Shown here piece after piece: positions 1-6,788 of a stretch of 9,672 nt of DNA; the stretch's first letter is position 1, and every line of letters starts with the position of its first letter. Below the pieces are notes generated by a model. That model was given only the letters and a program-made list of their open reading frames with translations, did no database searches and had not been told where the DNA came from. The DNA is taken from contig JAICEG010000175.1 in assembly GCA_025924295.1 (NCBI GenBank), positions 1 to 9,672 on the forward strand, read 5' to 3'. The position numbers and the translations under genes were made by a program. Source of the DNA: Vicinamibacteria bacterium (GTDB lineage: Bacteria; Acidobacteriota; Vicinamibacteria; Vicinamibacterales; UBA2999).

Positions 1-852
1 AACGTCAAACCGATTGCCCACTACGGACAGTCGCTGCTCGCGACGTTGCGTGCACTGGCCCCGGCCAATCGCACTGAGCCGACGATCGTGGTCCTCACAC
101 CCGGAGTCGGCAACTCCGCCTACTTCGAGCACGCGTTTCTCGCGCGTGAGATGGGTGTCCCGCTCGTCGAAGGGCGCGACCTGCTGGTCCACGACAACGT
201 CGTCTACATGCGGACGACGTCAGGCTTGCGGCGGGTCGACGTGATCTACCGCCGCGTGGACGACGACTTCCTGGATCCACTCGCCTTTCGAGCCGACTCG
301 TATCTCGGCGTCGCCGGACTATTGAACGCCTATCGGGCCGGGCAGGTCTCGCTGGCGAACGCCATCGGGACCGGCATCGCCGACGACAAGGCGGTCTATG
401 CCTATCTGCCGGCGATCATTCGCTTCTACCTGTCGGAAGAGCCGATCCTATCGAACGTTCAGACCTATCTGCTCGACGACCCTTCCGATCGCGCCTACGT
501 GCTCGAGCACCTGGAGTCGCTCGTCGTGAAGGCGGTCGGCGAATCAGGCGGCTACGGAATGCTCATCGGCCCGCACAGCACGCGTAAGGAGCGCGACGAA
601 TTCCGCGACCAGATCCTGGCTTCCCCACGTAATTACATCGCTCAGCCCACGCTCGCGTTCTCGCGGGCCGCCTGCTTCATGGACAGCGGCATCGAGCCGC
701 GCCACATCGACCTGCGCCCCTACGTGCTGTTCGGCGATCGCGTCACGATGGTCCCCGGTGGTCTGACGCGAGTCGCGCTCCGCAAGGGCTCGCTCGTCGT
801 CAACTCATCGCAGGGTGGCGGCAGCAAGGATACGTGGGTGCTGGCGGACTAA
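1..852 (+). CDS. Circularly permuted ATP-grasp protein (5' end missing)
   Basis: The reading frame is open from the first base, so this is the C-terminal 283 residues of a longer protein; complete members usually have somewhat under 500 residues. The family (circularly permuted ATP-grasp, DUF404/DUF407) is predicted to be a cytoplasmic ligase that activates a carboxylate with ATP and joins it to an amine. Recognisable family stretches are the YRAGQVSLANAIGTGIADDK segment (about residues 111-130), the LVVKAVGESGGYGM nucleotide-binding type segment (about 175-188) and the C-terminal GGLTRVAL...VVNSSQGGGSKDTWVL signature (about 252-281). It is followed on the same strand by alpha-E and transglutaminase-like genes, its usual partners, which supports the call. 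An ORF-like start at TTG 46 is only an internal codon. The family assignment is secure, but the true substrate is unknown for this family. Confidence 0.9.
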   Translation, partial: NVKPIAHYGQSLLATLRALAPANRTEPTIVVLTPGVGNSAYFEHAFLAREMGVPLVEGRDLLVHDNVVYMRTTSGLRRVDVIYRRVDDDFLDPLAFRADSYLGVAGLLNAYRAGQVSLANAIGTGIADDKAVYAYLPAIIRFYLSEEPILSNVQTYLLDDPSDRAYVLEHLESLVVKAVGESGGYGMLIGPHSTRKERDEFRDQILASPRNYIAQPTLAFSRAACFMDSGIEPRHIDLRPYVLFGDRVTMVPGGLTRVALRKGSLVVNSSQGGGSKDTWVLAD

Positions 853-858
853 TGATGA

Positions 859-1003
859 GTCCAAAGTCCGTGGGCCTTGGTGCTTGGTCCGTCCCTGGTC
901 CTTGGTCTGTCCCTCGTCCGGCGCAAACGTGGACCAGGGACCTAGGACTATCGGACAGACGAAGGACGTAGCACGAAGCACGAAGGACCAGGACAGGACG
1001 GAG
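859..1003. repeat. Degenerate 7-nt GGAC-type repeats in opposing orientation, spacer of the operon
   Basis: The spacer between the ATP-grasp stop and the alpha-E start is not ordinary sequence. The left half (859-920) is made of GGTCC/TTGGTCC-like units with a period of about 7, such as TTGGTGC, TTGGTCC and GTCCTTG. The right half (931-1002) carries the complementary units GGACCAG, GGACCTA, GGACTAT and CGGACAG. The halves form imperfect inverted repeats: 891-901 pairs exactly with 931-941 (11 of 11), and 898-912 pairs with 953-967 (14 of 15). A transcript could fold here. The end of the right half also provides the GGAG at 1000-1003 that can serve as ribosome-binding site for the next gene. 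I do not recognise it as a named element; it could be a tandem heptamer family or a small dispersed intergenic repeat. Confidence 0.7.
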
Positions 1004-1012
1004 TTATCACAC

Positions 1013-1960
1013 ATGTTGTTGTCGCGGGTCGCCGATTCTCTCTATTGGATCAGCCGATACCTCGAGCGCGCCGAACACACGGCGCGGCTCGTCGACGTGG
1101 CCGTCGACAGCGGCCTGGGCCGGGCGACGTCCACGGGTTCCGCCGTCGAGCGCTTGTATCAGAGCATCAGTCTCGAGTCGGTCTCGGAAGACATGCCCAC
1201 CCTCGCGGGGGGCGCCTTGTTCGACCTCACGAACCGCAGCTCGGTGGTCTCGTGTGTGACGGCCGCGCGCGAAAACGCCCGCCAGGTCCGCGAGGAGATC
1301 AGCTCCGCCATGTGGCAGCAGCTCAACGAGCTGTTCCTGCTGGTGAAGCAGATGCGCGAGGAAGGATCGTGGGGGGCTCGCATCCATCACGTCTCTCGCG
1401 CCGTCATCGATGGTGTTCGCCTGTTCAAGGGGATCACCGACGGCACGATGGGCCACGGCGAGGGCTGGCAGTACCTGCAGGTCGGCAAGTTCCTCGAACG
1501 GTCGAGTGCCACGGCGTCGCTCCTGACGTTGTTCGTGCCCGACGGGACAGGGCCCGACAGCATGCCGGAGCCGCGCGACCAGGTGGAATGGGTCACGCTG
1601 CTGAACGCCTGCTCCGCGCTCGAGGCGTACTGCCGCTACTACACGGCCGACGTTCGTGCGGGACGCGTTACAGAATTCCTCCTGCTCAACCCGGAGTTTC
1701 CGCGCTCGGTCCGCTTCTCGGCCGTGCGCCTCGAAGCAGGTCTGCGCACGCTCGCTGGCTACAGCAGCCGCACGGCGGGTCGCGCCGAACGGCTGGCGGG
1801 ACGTCTACGCGCCTCGCTCGAGTACGCGCAGGTCGATGAGATCCTGAACGACGATCCGAGAGCCTATCTGCTGAACATCAACCGGCAGTGCAGCCAGATC
1901 CACGCCGCCGTTCATCAGAGTTACGTCTCGTATCCGATCGAGTCGGCATTGCCGGCGTGA
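1013..1960 (+). CDS. Alpha-E domain protein (DUF403)
   Basis: This is a 315-residue, probably all-helical cytoplasmic protein of the alpha-E family, whose biochemical role is unknown. The family hallmark appears twice: near the N-terminus (residues 4-30, with YWISRYLERAEHTARLVDV) and again in the middle (about 152-174, WQYLQVGKFLERSSATASLL). Each copy has aromatic-x-x-x-x-F/Y-L-E-R spacing. A conserved-looking helix, ARENARQVREEISSAMWQQL, lies at about 85-104. The reading frame is open back to 815, but the extra 66 residues would be coded by the heptamer repeat spacer and are low quality. ATG 1013 gives the standard MLLSRVADSLYWISRY start and has GGAG 9 nt upstream. The ATP-grasp gene lies upstream and the transglutaminase 21 nt downstream, the typical cassette. 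Family and start are well supported. Confidence 0.92.
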   Translation: MLLSRVADSLYWISRYLERAEHTARLVDVAVDSGLGRATSTGSAVERLYQSISLESVSEDMPTLAGGALFDLTNRSSVVSCVTAARENARQVREEISSAMWQQLNELFLLVKQMREEGSWGARIHHVSRAVIDGVRLFKGITDGTMGHGEGWQYLQVGKFLERSSATASLLTLFVPDGTGPDSMPEPRDQVEWVTLLNACSALEAYCRYYTADVRAGRVTEFLLLNPEFPRSVRFSAVRLEAGLRTLAGYSSRTAGRAERLAGRLRASLEYAQVDEILNDDPRAYLLNINRQCSQIHAAVHQSYVSYPIESALPA

Positions 1961-1965
1961 CCGGG

Positions 1966-1984
1966 CCAAGAGCCAAAAGCCATG
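1966..1984 (+). repeat. Short heptamer repeat GCCAARA in the alpha-E/transglutaminase gap
   Basis: The 21-nt gap between the alpha-E stop and the transglutaminase start holds GCCAAGA (1965-1971, allowing one base of register), GCCAAAA and then GCCATGC. The last copy contains the start codon. The 7-nt period is the same as in the longer spacer upstream, but the unit is different. There is no clear Shine-Dalgarno sequence here, so translation may rely on coupling to the upstream gene. With so few copies, chance is possible. Confidence 0.4.
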
Positions 1985-2947
1985 CGCTACTCCATCAGGC
2001 ACATCACGCGCTTCACCTACGAGTCGCCGATCACCGAGAGTGTGATGGAAGCGCGCATGCAGCCACGCACTGATAACCTGCAACGCTGTCTTCAGTTTTC
2101 GCTGCTGACCAATCCTTCGTCGCGCGTCATGACCTACCGGGATCACGACAACAACGTGGTCCATCACTTCAACATACCGGGCCGCCACGCACGGCTCACC
2201 GTGACCGCCGAAGCCCTGGTTGAGTGTCAGGCGATGCGGCCGCTGCCACATCGGCTGGGGCCGGCGGCATGGACGCGCCTCGACGCGATGGCAACGTCCG
2301 GGCAGTGGTGGGAGTACCTGTCTCCCAGCGCATTCGTGAAAGAAACACCGGCGCTCGACGCCTTGCGGAAGGAGTTCGGCCTGGAGCGCGGCAACGATCC
2401 GCTCGTGGCCGTACGCCGCCTGATGGGAGAGACGTACGCCCGCTTCGAGTACAGCCCGCGCAGCACGCGCGTCGACTCACCGATCGACGAGGCGCTCGAG
2501 ACACGCCGGGGCGTCTGCCAGGACTTCGCGCACATCTTCCTCAGCCTCGTGCGTCCGCTCGGCATCCCGGCGCGATATGTCAGCGGATATCTCTTTCAGA
2601 CAACGGAAACTCACGAGCGCTCGACCGACGGCGCCACGCACGCGTGGGTCGAGGTGCTCCTGCCGGATCTCGGCTGGATTGGTCTCGATCCCACCAACAA
2701 CCTGATTGCTGACGATCGGCACATCCGCGTCGCGATCGGGCGGGACTACGCGGACGTTCCGCCAACGCGAGGGGTGTTCAAGGGCGTCACCTCCGTCCGC
2801 AGCGAGCTCAGCGTCGCGGTCGCGGTCGGACCAGCGGTCTCACCACTGTCGCACGACCTCCCGCCAATCACGTCCTGGACGTCTCACGATCCATCCGAGG
2901 CAGCCGGGGGCGATAGCACTCTTGCCCAGCAGCAGCAGCAACAGTAA
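1982..2947 (+). CDS. Bacterial transglutaminase-like protein with poly-Gln C-terminus
   Basis: This 321-residue protein has the bacterial transglutaminase-like layout: an N-terminal beta domain (about residues 1-85, starting MRYSIRHITRFTYESPI) and a papain-like transglutaminase core. The catalytic triad is visible as Cys179 in RRGVCQDFAH, His220 in GATHAWVEV and Asp236 in GLDPTNN. Proteins of this type act as peptidases or amide-transfer enzymes; the substrate is not known. There is no signal peptide, so it is probably cytoplasmic. Family members usually end near a segment like GVFKG...LSVAVAV (about 266-282 here). This one continues for about 40 low-complexity residues and ends in six Gln coded by CAG x4, CAA, CAG (2927-2944). 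It is the last gene of the ATP-grasp/alpha-E cassette and converges on the peptidase gene, with 33 nt between stops and no clear hairpin terminator. Confidence 0.92.
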   Translation: MRYSIRHITRFTYESPITESVMEARMQPRTDNLQRCLQFSLLTNPSSRVMTYRDHDNNVVHHFNIPGRHARLTVTAEALVECQAMRPLPHRLGPAAWTRLDAMATSGQWWEYLSPSAFVKETPALDALRKEFGLERGNDPLVAVRRLMGETYARFEYSPRSTRVDSPIDEALETRRGVCQDFAHIFLSLVRPLGIPARYVSGYLFQTTETHERSTDGATHAWVEVLLPDLGWIGLDPTNNLIADDRHIRVAIGRDYADVPPTRGVFKGVTSVRSELSVAVAVGPAVSPLSHDLPPITSWTSHDPSEAAGGDSTLAQQQQQQ

Positions 2948-2980
2948 GCGCGAGTCGAGGACGGGCTCACGGACCGAACG

Positions 2981-5188
2981 TCACTTGGAGAGTTTGTCCA
3001 GTGCGCTCGTGAGTTCGTCGATCAAGGCGGCTCCACGGGACAGCGCGTCTGCCACCCGCGCGATTTCACGCTCCGCCTCGGCGTAATTCTTCTCTTCGAG
3101 CGCCTCACGCACTCCGGGCATCGTCTTCACTGCATACCCGGTGTAATAGCCGGGCGCGTACAGCAGGTGGCGATACCAGGGACGCCGCGGCAGGCCGGCG
3201 GTATCGGTCAGCTGCCGCTCGCTGTGAATGAGCCGCTTGTTCATCGTTTGGATGACGTCTGGAGTGAGCCTCGCGCGCGATGCCTCCAGAGATTTCCGAT
3301 AGCGTTCCGCCGCCTGTGTGAGTTGCGCAGCCGCGTTCTCGAGCGGCGCAAAATTGATCGACGGCGGCACGCTCTCCACCACCGGTTGCCGGAACGGACG
3401 CCGCGAATCGGCCAGTGCCGTGAAGACGCCTTCCTCGATCTGCCGGTTGGTCTCTCTGATCTCGGCCTGTGCGTCCCTGAGCAGCGTCTGCAACTCGGTG
3501 ACGTAGGTCTGCACGGTGTCAGCCAGGTTCGTGAACTGGAACGGAAGGATGTCGGCGTCGGCAAACCGAATCACCAGGCTGCCGACGGTCTGCGCCAGTG
3601 CGCGGCCATACGTGAAGTCGGTATCGAGGAACTTCGTGAAGTGATAGTAGTCGTCGTAAATCGAGTGATAGATGCCATCGCTCGGGTCGAGGCCACCGAA
3701 CGAGAGGTTCAGCGTGGGTATTCCTGCGTGCTGGAGGAAGGCTGAATAGTCAGACCCGGATCCGAGCGCGTCGATACGGAGGTCCGGCCTGCTGCGCGCC
3801 TCGTTGCGAACCGCTGCGGGACCGCGACGAATCTCCAGGGCCTGCATGCGCTTCCACACGCTGGCCTTCGTCTGCGGATCCTCGACCTCCTGCGCGACGC
3901 TATTCACCACGGCTTCGAGCGCATGCGAACCGCCCGCGTTCAGGAATCCCCGGCCGTTGCCGTCGGTGTTGATGTAGACAACGGCCTTGTCGCGCAGCTC
4001 CGCCTGATGATGTTCGACCCATTCAGTCGACCCCAGCAGGCCCTGCTCCTCGCCGTCCCAGGCCGCGTACACGATCGTGCGACGTGGCCGCCAGCCCTGC
4101 TTGACCAGTTCACCGAGCGCGCGGGCCTCTTCCAGCTCCGCCGACATTCCACTGGCCGGGTCCTGGGCGCCGTTCACCCACGCATCGTGATGATTGCCAC
4201 GGACGATCCATTCATCGGGATACATCGATCCCTCGAGGCGCGCGATGACGTTGTGCACGCGCTTCAGGCTCCAGTCGAACGCAACCTTCAGGTGCACTCG
4301 CACCGGTCCAGGCCCGGTGCGGTAGGTGATCGGAAGCCCGCCTCGCCAGTCCATGGGAACCACGTCGCCCGCGAGTGCGGCGAGCAGCGGCTGCGCATCA
4401 CCGTAAGAGATCGGCAGGACCGGTATCCGCGTCAACGTCGTCGTCTGATTGAGATCGAGGCGCTCGGCTCCCGGAATCGAACCGCGACCCGGTGTCGTGG
4501 GATCTCCGGGAAACGTCGGCATGTCCATGACGCTGCCGCGCTGCACTCCGTCCTTGTTCCGCATCGGGCCGTCAGGGAAGACACCGTCGACGTAATAGCC
4601 GTCATCACGCGGATCCGAATAGATCAGGCAACCGATGGCGCCGCGTTCGGCGGCGACCTTGGGTTTGATCCCGCGCCACGACGCTCCGTACCTCACGATG
4701 ACGATGGCGCCCTTGACTGAGATGCCGCGTCGGTCGAGTTCCTGGTAGTCGACCGGGCGGCCGTAGTTGACGTAGACGAGAGGCGCGGTCACATCGCCGT
4801 CAACCGAGTACGCGTTGAAGGAAGGGAGCTGTTCGGACCTCTGCGACGAAGTGGGATCGACGCCGACTGCAGGCTCTTCCAAGGACAGCCGCAGTCGCGT
4901 CGGCGCGACCATCTCGACGAGCCGCTCCTTCGGCGTCGGAAAGAGCACATCGTAGTTTTCGATGCGGGCGTCCCATCCCCACTCCTTGAATTTCGCGAGC
5001 ATCCACTCGGCGTTCTCTTTGCCGTAAGGTGAGCCGAGGTGGTGCGGCCGCGCCGACATGATCCGCATGTACTCGCCGATGTTGCCAGCCTCGGGAATCG
5101 CGCGAAACATCGCATCCCACGCCGGACCGCCTTGCGCCGTCACGTCGAGGGACGCGAGCACCACGAATAGCAGGAGAAGTTTCTTCAC
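2981..5188 (-). CDS. Secreted M28 metallopeptidase, glutamate carboxypeptidase II type
   Basis: This 735-residue zinc peptidase is probably exported. The first 19 residues (MKKLLLLFVVLASLDVTAQ) look like a signal peptide with no lipobox. A PA-type domain lies around 120-260, inserted in the peptidase core as in family M28B, and a helical transferrin-receptor-like dimerisation domain fills about 600-735. All co-catalytic zinc ligands of glutamate carboxypeptidase II have counterparts: His333 (GNHHDAW), Asp343 (AQDPASG), Glu381 (DGEEQGLLGS), Asp409 (YINTDG) and His508 (IYHSIYDD). Glu380 is the general base. It should remove C-terminal or acidic residues from peptides, but the specificity cannot be read. 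The start is GTG (5186-5188), chosen because it opens the signal peptide and has AGAGG 6 nt upstream (5195-5199 on this strand). It is a single gene, divergent from the carbonic anhydrase. Confidence 0.93.
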   Translation of the reverse strand: MKKLLLLFVVLASLDVTAQGGPAWDAMFRAIPEAGNIGEYMRIMSARPHHLGSPYGKENAEWMLAKFKEWGWDARIENYDVLFPTPKERLVEMVAPTRLRLSLEEPAVGVDPTSSQRSEQLPSFNAYSVDGDVTAPLVYVNYGRPVDYQELDRRGISVKGAIVIVRYGASWRGIKPKVAAERGAIGCLIYSDPRDDGYYVDGVFPDGPMRNKDGVQRGSVMDMPTFPGDPTTPGRGSIPGAERLDLNQTTTLTRIPVLPISYGDAQPLLAALAGDVVPMDWRGGLPITYRTGPGPVRVHLKVAFDWSLKRVHNVIARLEGSMYPDEWIVRGNHHDAWVNGAQDPASGMSAELEEARALGELVKQGWRPRRTIVYAAWDGEEQGLLGSTEWVEHHQAELRDKAVVYINTDGNGRGFLNAGGSHALEAVVNSVAQEVEDPQTKASVWKRMQALEIRRGPAAVRNEARSRPDLRIDALGSGSDYSAFLQHAGIPTLNLSFGGLDPSDGIYHSIYDDYYHFTKFLDTDFTYGRALAQTVGSLVIRFADADILPFQFTNLADTVQTYVTELQTLLRDAQAEIRETNRQIEEGVFTALADSRRPFRQPVVESVPPSINFAPLENAAAQLTQAAERYRKSLEASRARLTPDVIQTMNKRLIHSERQLTDTAGLPRRPWYRHLLYAPGYYTGYAVKTMPGVREALEEKNYAEAEREIARVADALSRGAALIDELTSALDKLSK

Positions 5189-5294
5189 GGACTACCTCTA
5201 ACACCGAGCCTCGTCCCGGTGCAAATGCGTGAAGGCTCAAGGTTTGCCGCGACAGGTCGATCTCCAGACTGGTGTTCCTACGCCGGGAGTGTCG
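5189..5294. promoter_or_regulatory. Divergent intergenic region, peptidase and carbonic anhydrase
   Basis: This 106-nt gap separates two genes read in opposite directions, so it should hold both promoters. Only the ribosome-binding sites can be identified: AGAGG on the minus strand for the peptidase GTG start, and GGGAG at 5285-5289 for the carbonic anhydrase ATG 5295. I could not find convincing -35/-10 pairs or a strong operator palindrome. The carbonic anhydrase frame stays open upstream to GTG 5229, but those 22 extra residues precede the signal peptide and lack a ribosome-binding site. Confidence 0.5.
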
Positions 5295-6005
5295 ATGACT
5301 GTCAGGGTTCGGGTCGCTGTCGCCGCGACGATGGTGTGTGCGACGGCGCTGGTGACTGCTGGAGCGAATGAGACCAACGGGGCGTACACGCCTCAGGCGG
5401 CATTAGGGCTGCTGAAGGCGGGCAACGACCGCTTCGTCCGGAATGCATCGGTCCCGGTGTCACTCAGCGTCAATCGTCGGCAGGAGTTGGCGGCCGGTCA
5501 GCGTCCGGTCGCCATGGTGCTCTCCTGCGCCGACTCGCGCGTGCCGCCCGAACATGTGTTCAATGCCGGGCTGGGCGAGCTGTTCGTGATCCGCACCGCA
5601 GGTGAGGTCGTCGACAAGTCGATCCTGGCGACGCTGGAGTACGGTGCGGAACAGCTGAATACACCTCTACTCGTCGTGATGGGGCACGAATCATGCGGCG
5701 CGGTCACGGCCGCGGCCAAGGCCAAGGATGACGCGACCAGCACCAACATGGCGTATCTCCTGAAGGCAATCCGCACTGCGCGCCAACAACCCAGGGAGGA
5801 ACGCGAAGAGATCAAGTACCTGGTCCTGGCCAACGTCGAACAGGTCATCAACGATGCGATGGCAGGAAGCCCCGTCTTGCAGTTGCTTGTGGACACGGGA
5901 CGCCTTGGCGTGGTTGGCGCGTACTACGAGCTGGTCAGCGGACGGGTGATGTTTTCGGAAATGGTGCGCTCCGACAGTTCCGCACCGCGCAGCGGAAGGC
6001 GCTGA
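5295..6005 (+). CDS. Secreted beta-class carbonic anhydrase
   Basis: This 236-residue protein interconverts CO2 and bicarbonate. The zinc-binding beta-class motifs are intact: Cys78 with Asp80 and Arg82 (SCADSRVPPE), then His131 and Cys134 (GHESCGAV), at the usual spacing. The first 24 residues (basic MTVRVR, then an Ala/Val-rich segment ending TAGA) look like a signal peptide, so the enzyme is probably periplasmic. That group of beta enzymes is less common than the cytosolic ones. ATG 5295 was preferred over GTG 5229 because it begins the signal peptide and follows GGGAG by 5 nt. The next gene starts 3 nt after the stop, so the two are probably co-transcribed and translationally coupled. The C-terminus (SSAPRSGRR) is short and basic. 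No bicarbonate transporter is adjacent. Confidence 0.92.
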   Translation: MTVRVRVAVAATMVCATALVTAGANETNGAYTPQAALGLLKAGNDRFVRNASVPVSLSVNRRQELAAGQRPVAMVLSCADSRVPPEHVFNAGLGELFVIRTAGEVVDKSILATLEYGAEQLNTPLLVVMGHESCGAVTAAAKAKDDATSTNMAYLLKAIRTARQQPREEREEIKYLVLANVEQVINDAMAGSPVLQLLVDTGRLGVVGAYYELVSGRVMFSEMVRSDSSAPRSGRR

Positions 6006-6008
6006 GCG

Positions 6009-6395
6009 ATGCGCCGCAGCCTCCTCGCCGTGCTGGTCGCCGTTGTCTGCAGTGTCGCGACACTGGTTGCGCAGGATGCGCACCCGGCGCAAACAGACGA
6101 GACGAAGCCGACCCACGGCATCATTCGGAAGGCAAGACCGAAAGCTGCGGAACCGGTCAAACAGCCGCCGGTAGCCACGACTGATGCGGCGGCAGCCGCG
6201 ATCGCGGCCGCGGTACGTTCAGCCGAGGAGACGAAAAAGGTGGCGTCACCTCAGCGCCCCCGCGTCGCGCGTCCGCCGGAACCGCGCGTGCCGCTGCGTC
6301 GATACGAGGTGAAGTGGCCCAGTCAGCGCCTCGAGGTCAAGTGGGACTCGCCGGAGGAACGGGTCACGTTGTCCTGGCAGACCCCGGAACCTTGA
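6009..6395 (+). CDS. Small secreted protein of unknown function with Trp repeats
   Basis: I do not recognise this 128-residue protein. It begins with a clear signal peptide (MRRSLLAVLVAVVCSVATLVAQ, cleavage likely near residue 21-22), followed by a Pro/Ala/Lys/Arg-rich linker (about 23-97) that is probably disordered. It ends with three short tandem units at 98-128: RYEVKWPSQ, RLEVKWDSPEE and RVTLSWQTPEP. They share Arg-x-[ET]-[VL]-[KS]-Trp-x-x-[PQ] and look like successive beta strands. The start has GGAAGG 9 nt upstream. It sits 3 nt after the carbonic anhydrase stop, so its role is probably tied to that enzyme or to the cell envelope, but no function can be assigned. Its stop codon directly abuts the stop codon of the opposite-strand gene. 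Confidence 0.8.
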   Translation: MRRSLLAVLVAVVCSVATLVAQDAHPAQTDETKPTHGIIRKARPKAAEPVKQPPVATTDAAAAAIAAAVRSAEETKKVASPQRPRVARPPEPRVPLRRYEVKWPSQRLEVKWDSPEERVTLSWQTPEP

Positions 6396-6788
6396 TCATC
6401 CCTTCACGTAGGAATACTTCTCGGCCACCTTGCCGTCCCGAACACGGAAGACGTCGACGCCCCTGACGTGGCCAGCCTTGCCGTCGCGGATCCAACGGTA
6501 GGTCCAGCGAACGACGCAGCGATCTCCTGCAACGAACAGCTCTTCGGTCTCGAATCGCGCCTGCGGCGAACGGGCAAAGAACTCATTCCAGTAAGCGCGC
6601 ACGGCGGCACTGCCAACCAGCCTCGTCCCGTCAGGTGCCGGACGTGTGTTCTCGAAGACGCAATCGGCCGTCATGCAGTCCATAATGGCGTCGACGTCAT
6701 GGCGGTTGAAGGCGTCATTGAAGCGTTCGACCACGGCGTCCGTGCCAGACGTCTCGGCTGGTCCCCGGACAGGCCCTGGATGAGTCAT
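6396..6788 (-). CDS. NTF2-like / SnoaL-like family protein
   Basis: This 130-residue protein is a single cone-shaped alpha+beta barrel of the NTF2/SnoaL superfamily. Typical features are the N-terminal helix VVERFNDAFNRHDVDAIMDC (about residues 18-37), the following TADCVFEN strand, the GSAAVRAYWNEFF helix (about 62-75) and the closing strands ...VRGVDVFRVRDGKVAEKYSYV (about 107-128). Such proteins are small cytoplasmic enzymes (isomerase, cyclase or hydrolase) or ligand binders, so the activity cannot be read from sequence. The ATG at 6786-6788 begins the usual length, but no good Shine-Dalgarno sequence lies upstream, so the mRNA may be nearly leaderless. It is divergent from the VWA gene and converges with the small secreted protein with no gap. 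Confidence 0.85.
   Translation of the reverse strand: MTHPGPVRGPAETSGTDAVVERFNDAFNRHDVDAIMDCMTADCVFENTRPAPDGTRLVGSAAVRAYWNEFFARSPQARFETEELFVAGDRCVVRWTYRWIRDGKAGHVRGVDVFRVRDGKVAEKYSYVKG

Noticed and set aside
859..1003. CRISPR array
   Set aside because: The repeat units are only about 7 nt, degenerate and in two orientations, with no regular spacers and no cas genes.
815..1012. 66-residue N-terminal extension of the alpha-E protein
   Set aside because: It is encoded by the end of the ATP-grasp gene and the heptamer repeats, while the family start MLLSRVADSLYW lies at 1013 with a ribosome-binding site.
805..1014. Minus-strand reading frame of 69 codons across the spacer
   Set aside because: It is made of repeat-derived sequence and the shadow of the ATP-grasp gene, with no recognisable domain.
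2948..2980. Terminator between the transglutaminase and M28 genes
   Set aside because: No stable hairpin with a T-tract is visible in the 33 nt.
3923..4720. 265-codon plus-strand frame opposite the M28 peptidase
   Set aside because: It is a shadow; the minus strand carries the complete set of zinc ligands in the right order.
5229..5294. Earlier GTG start for the carbonic anhydrase
   Set aside because: It adds 22 residues in front of a good signal peptide and has no ribosome-binding site; ATG 5295 has GGGAG at 5 nt.
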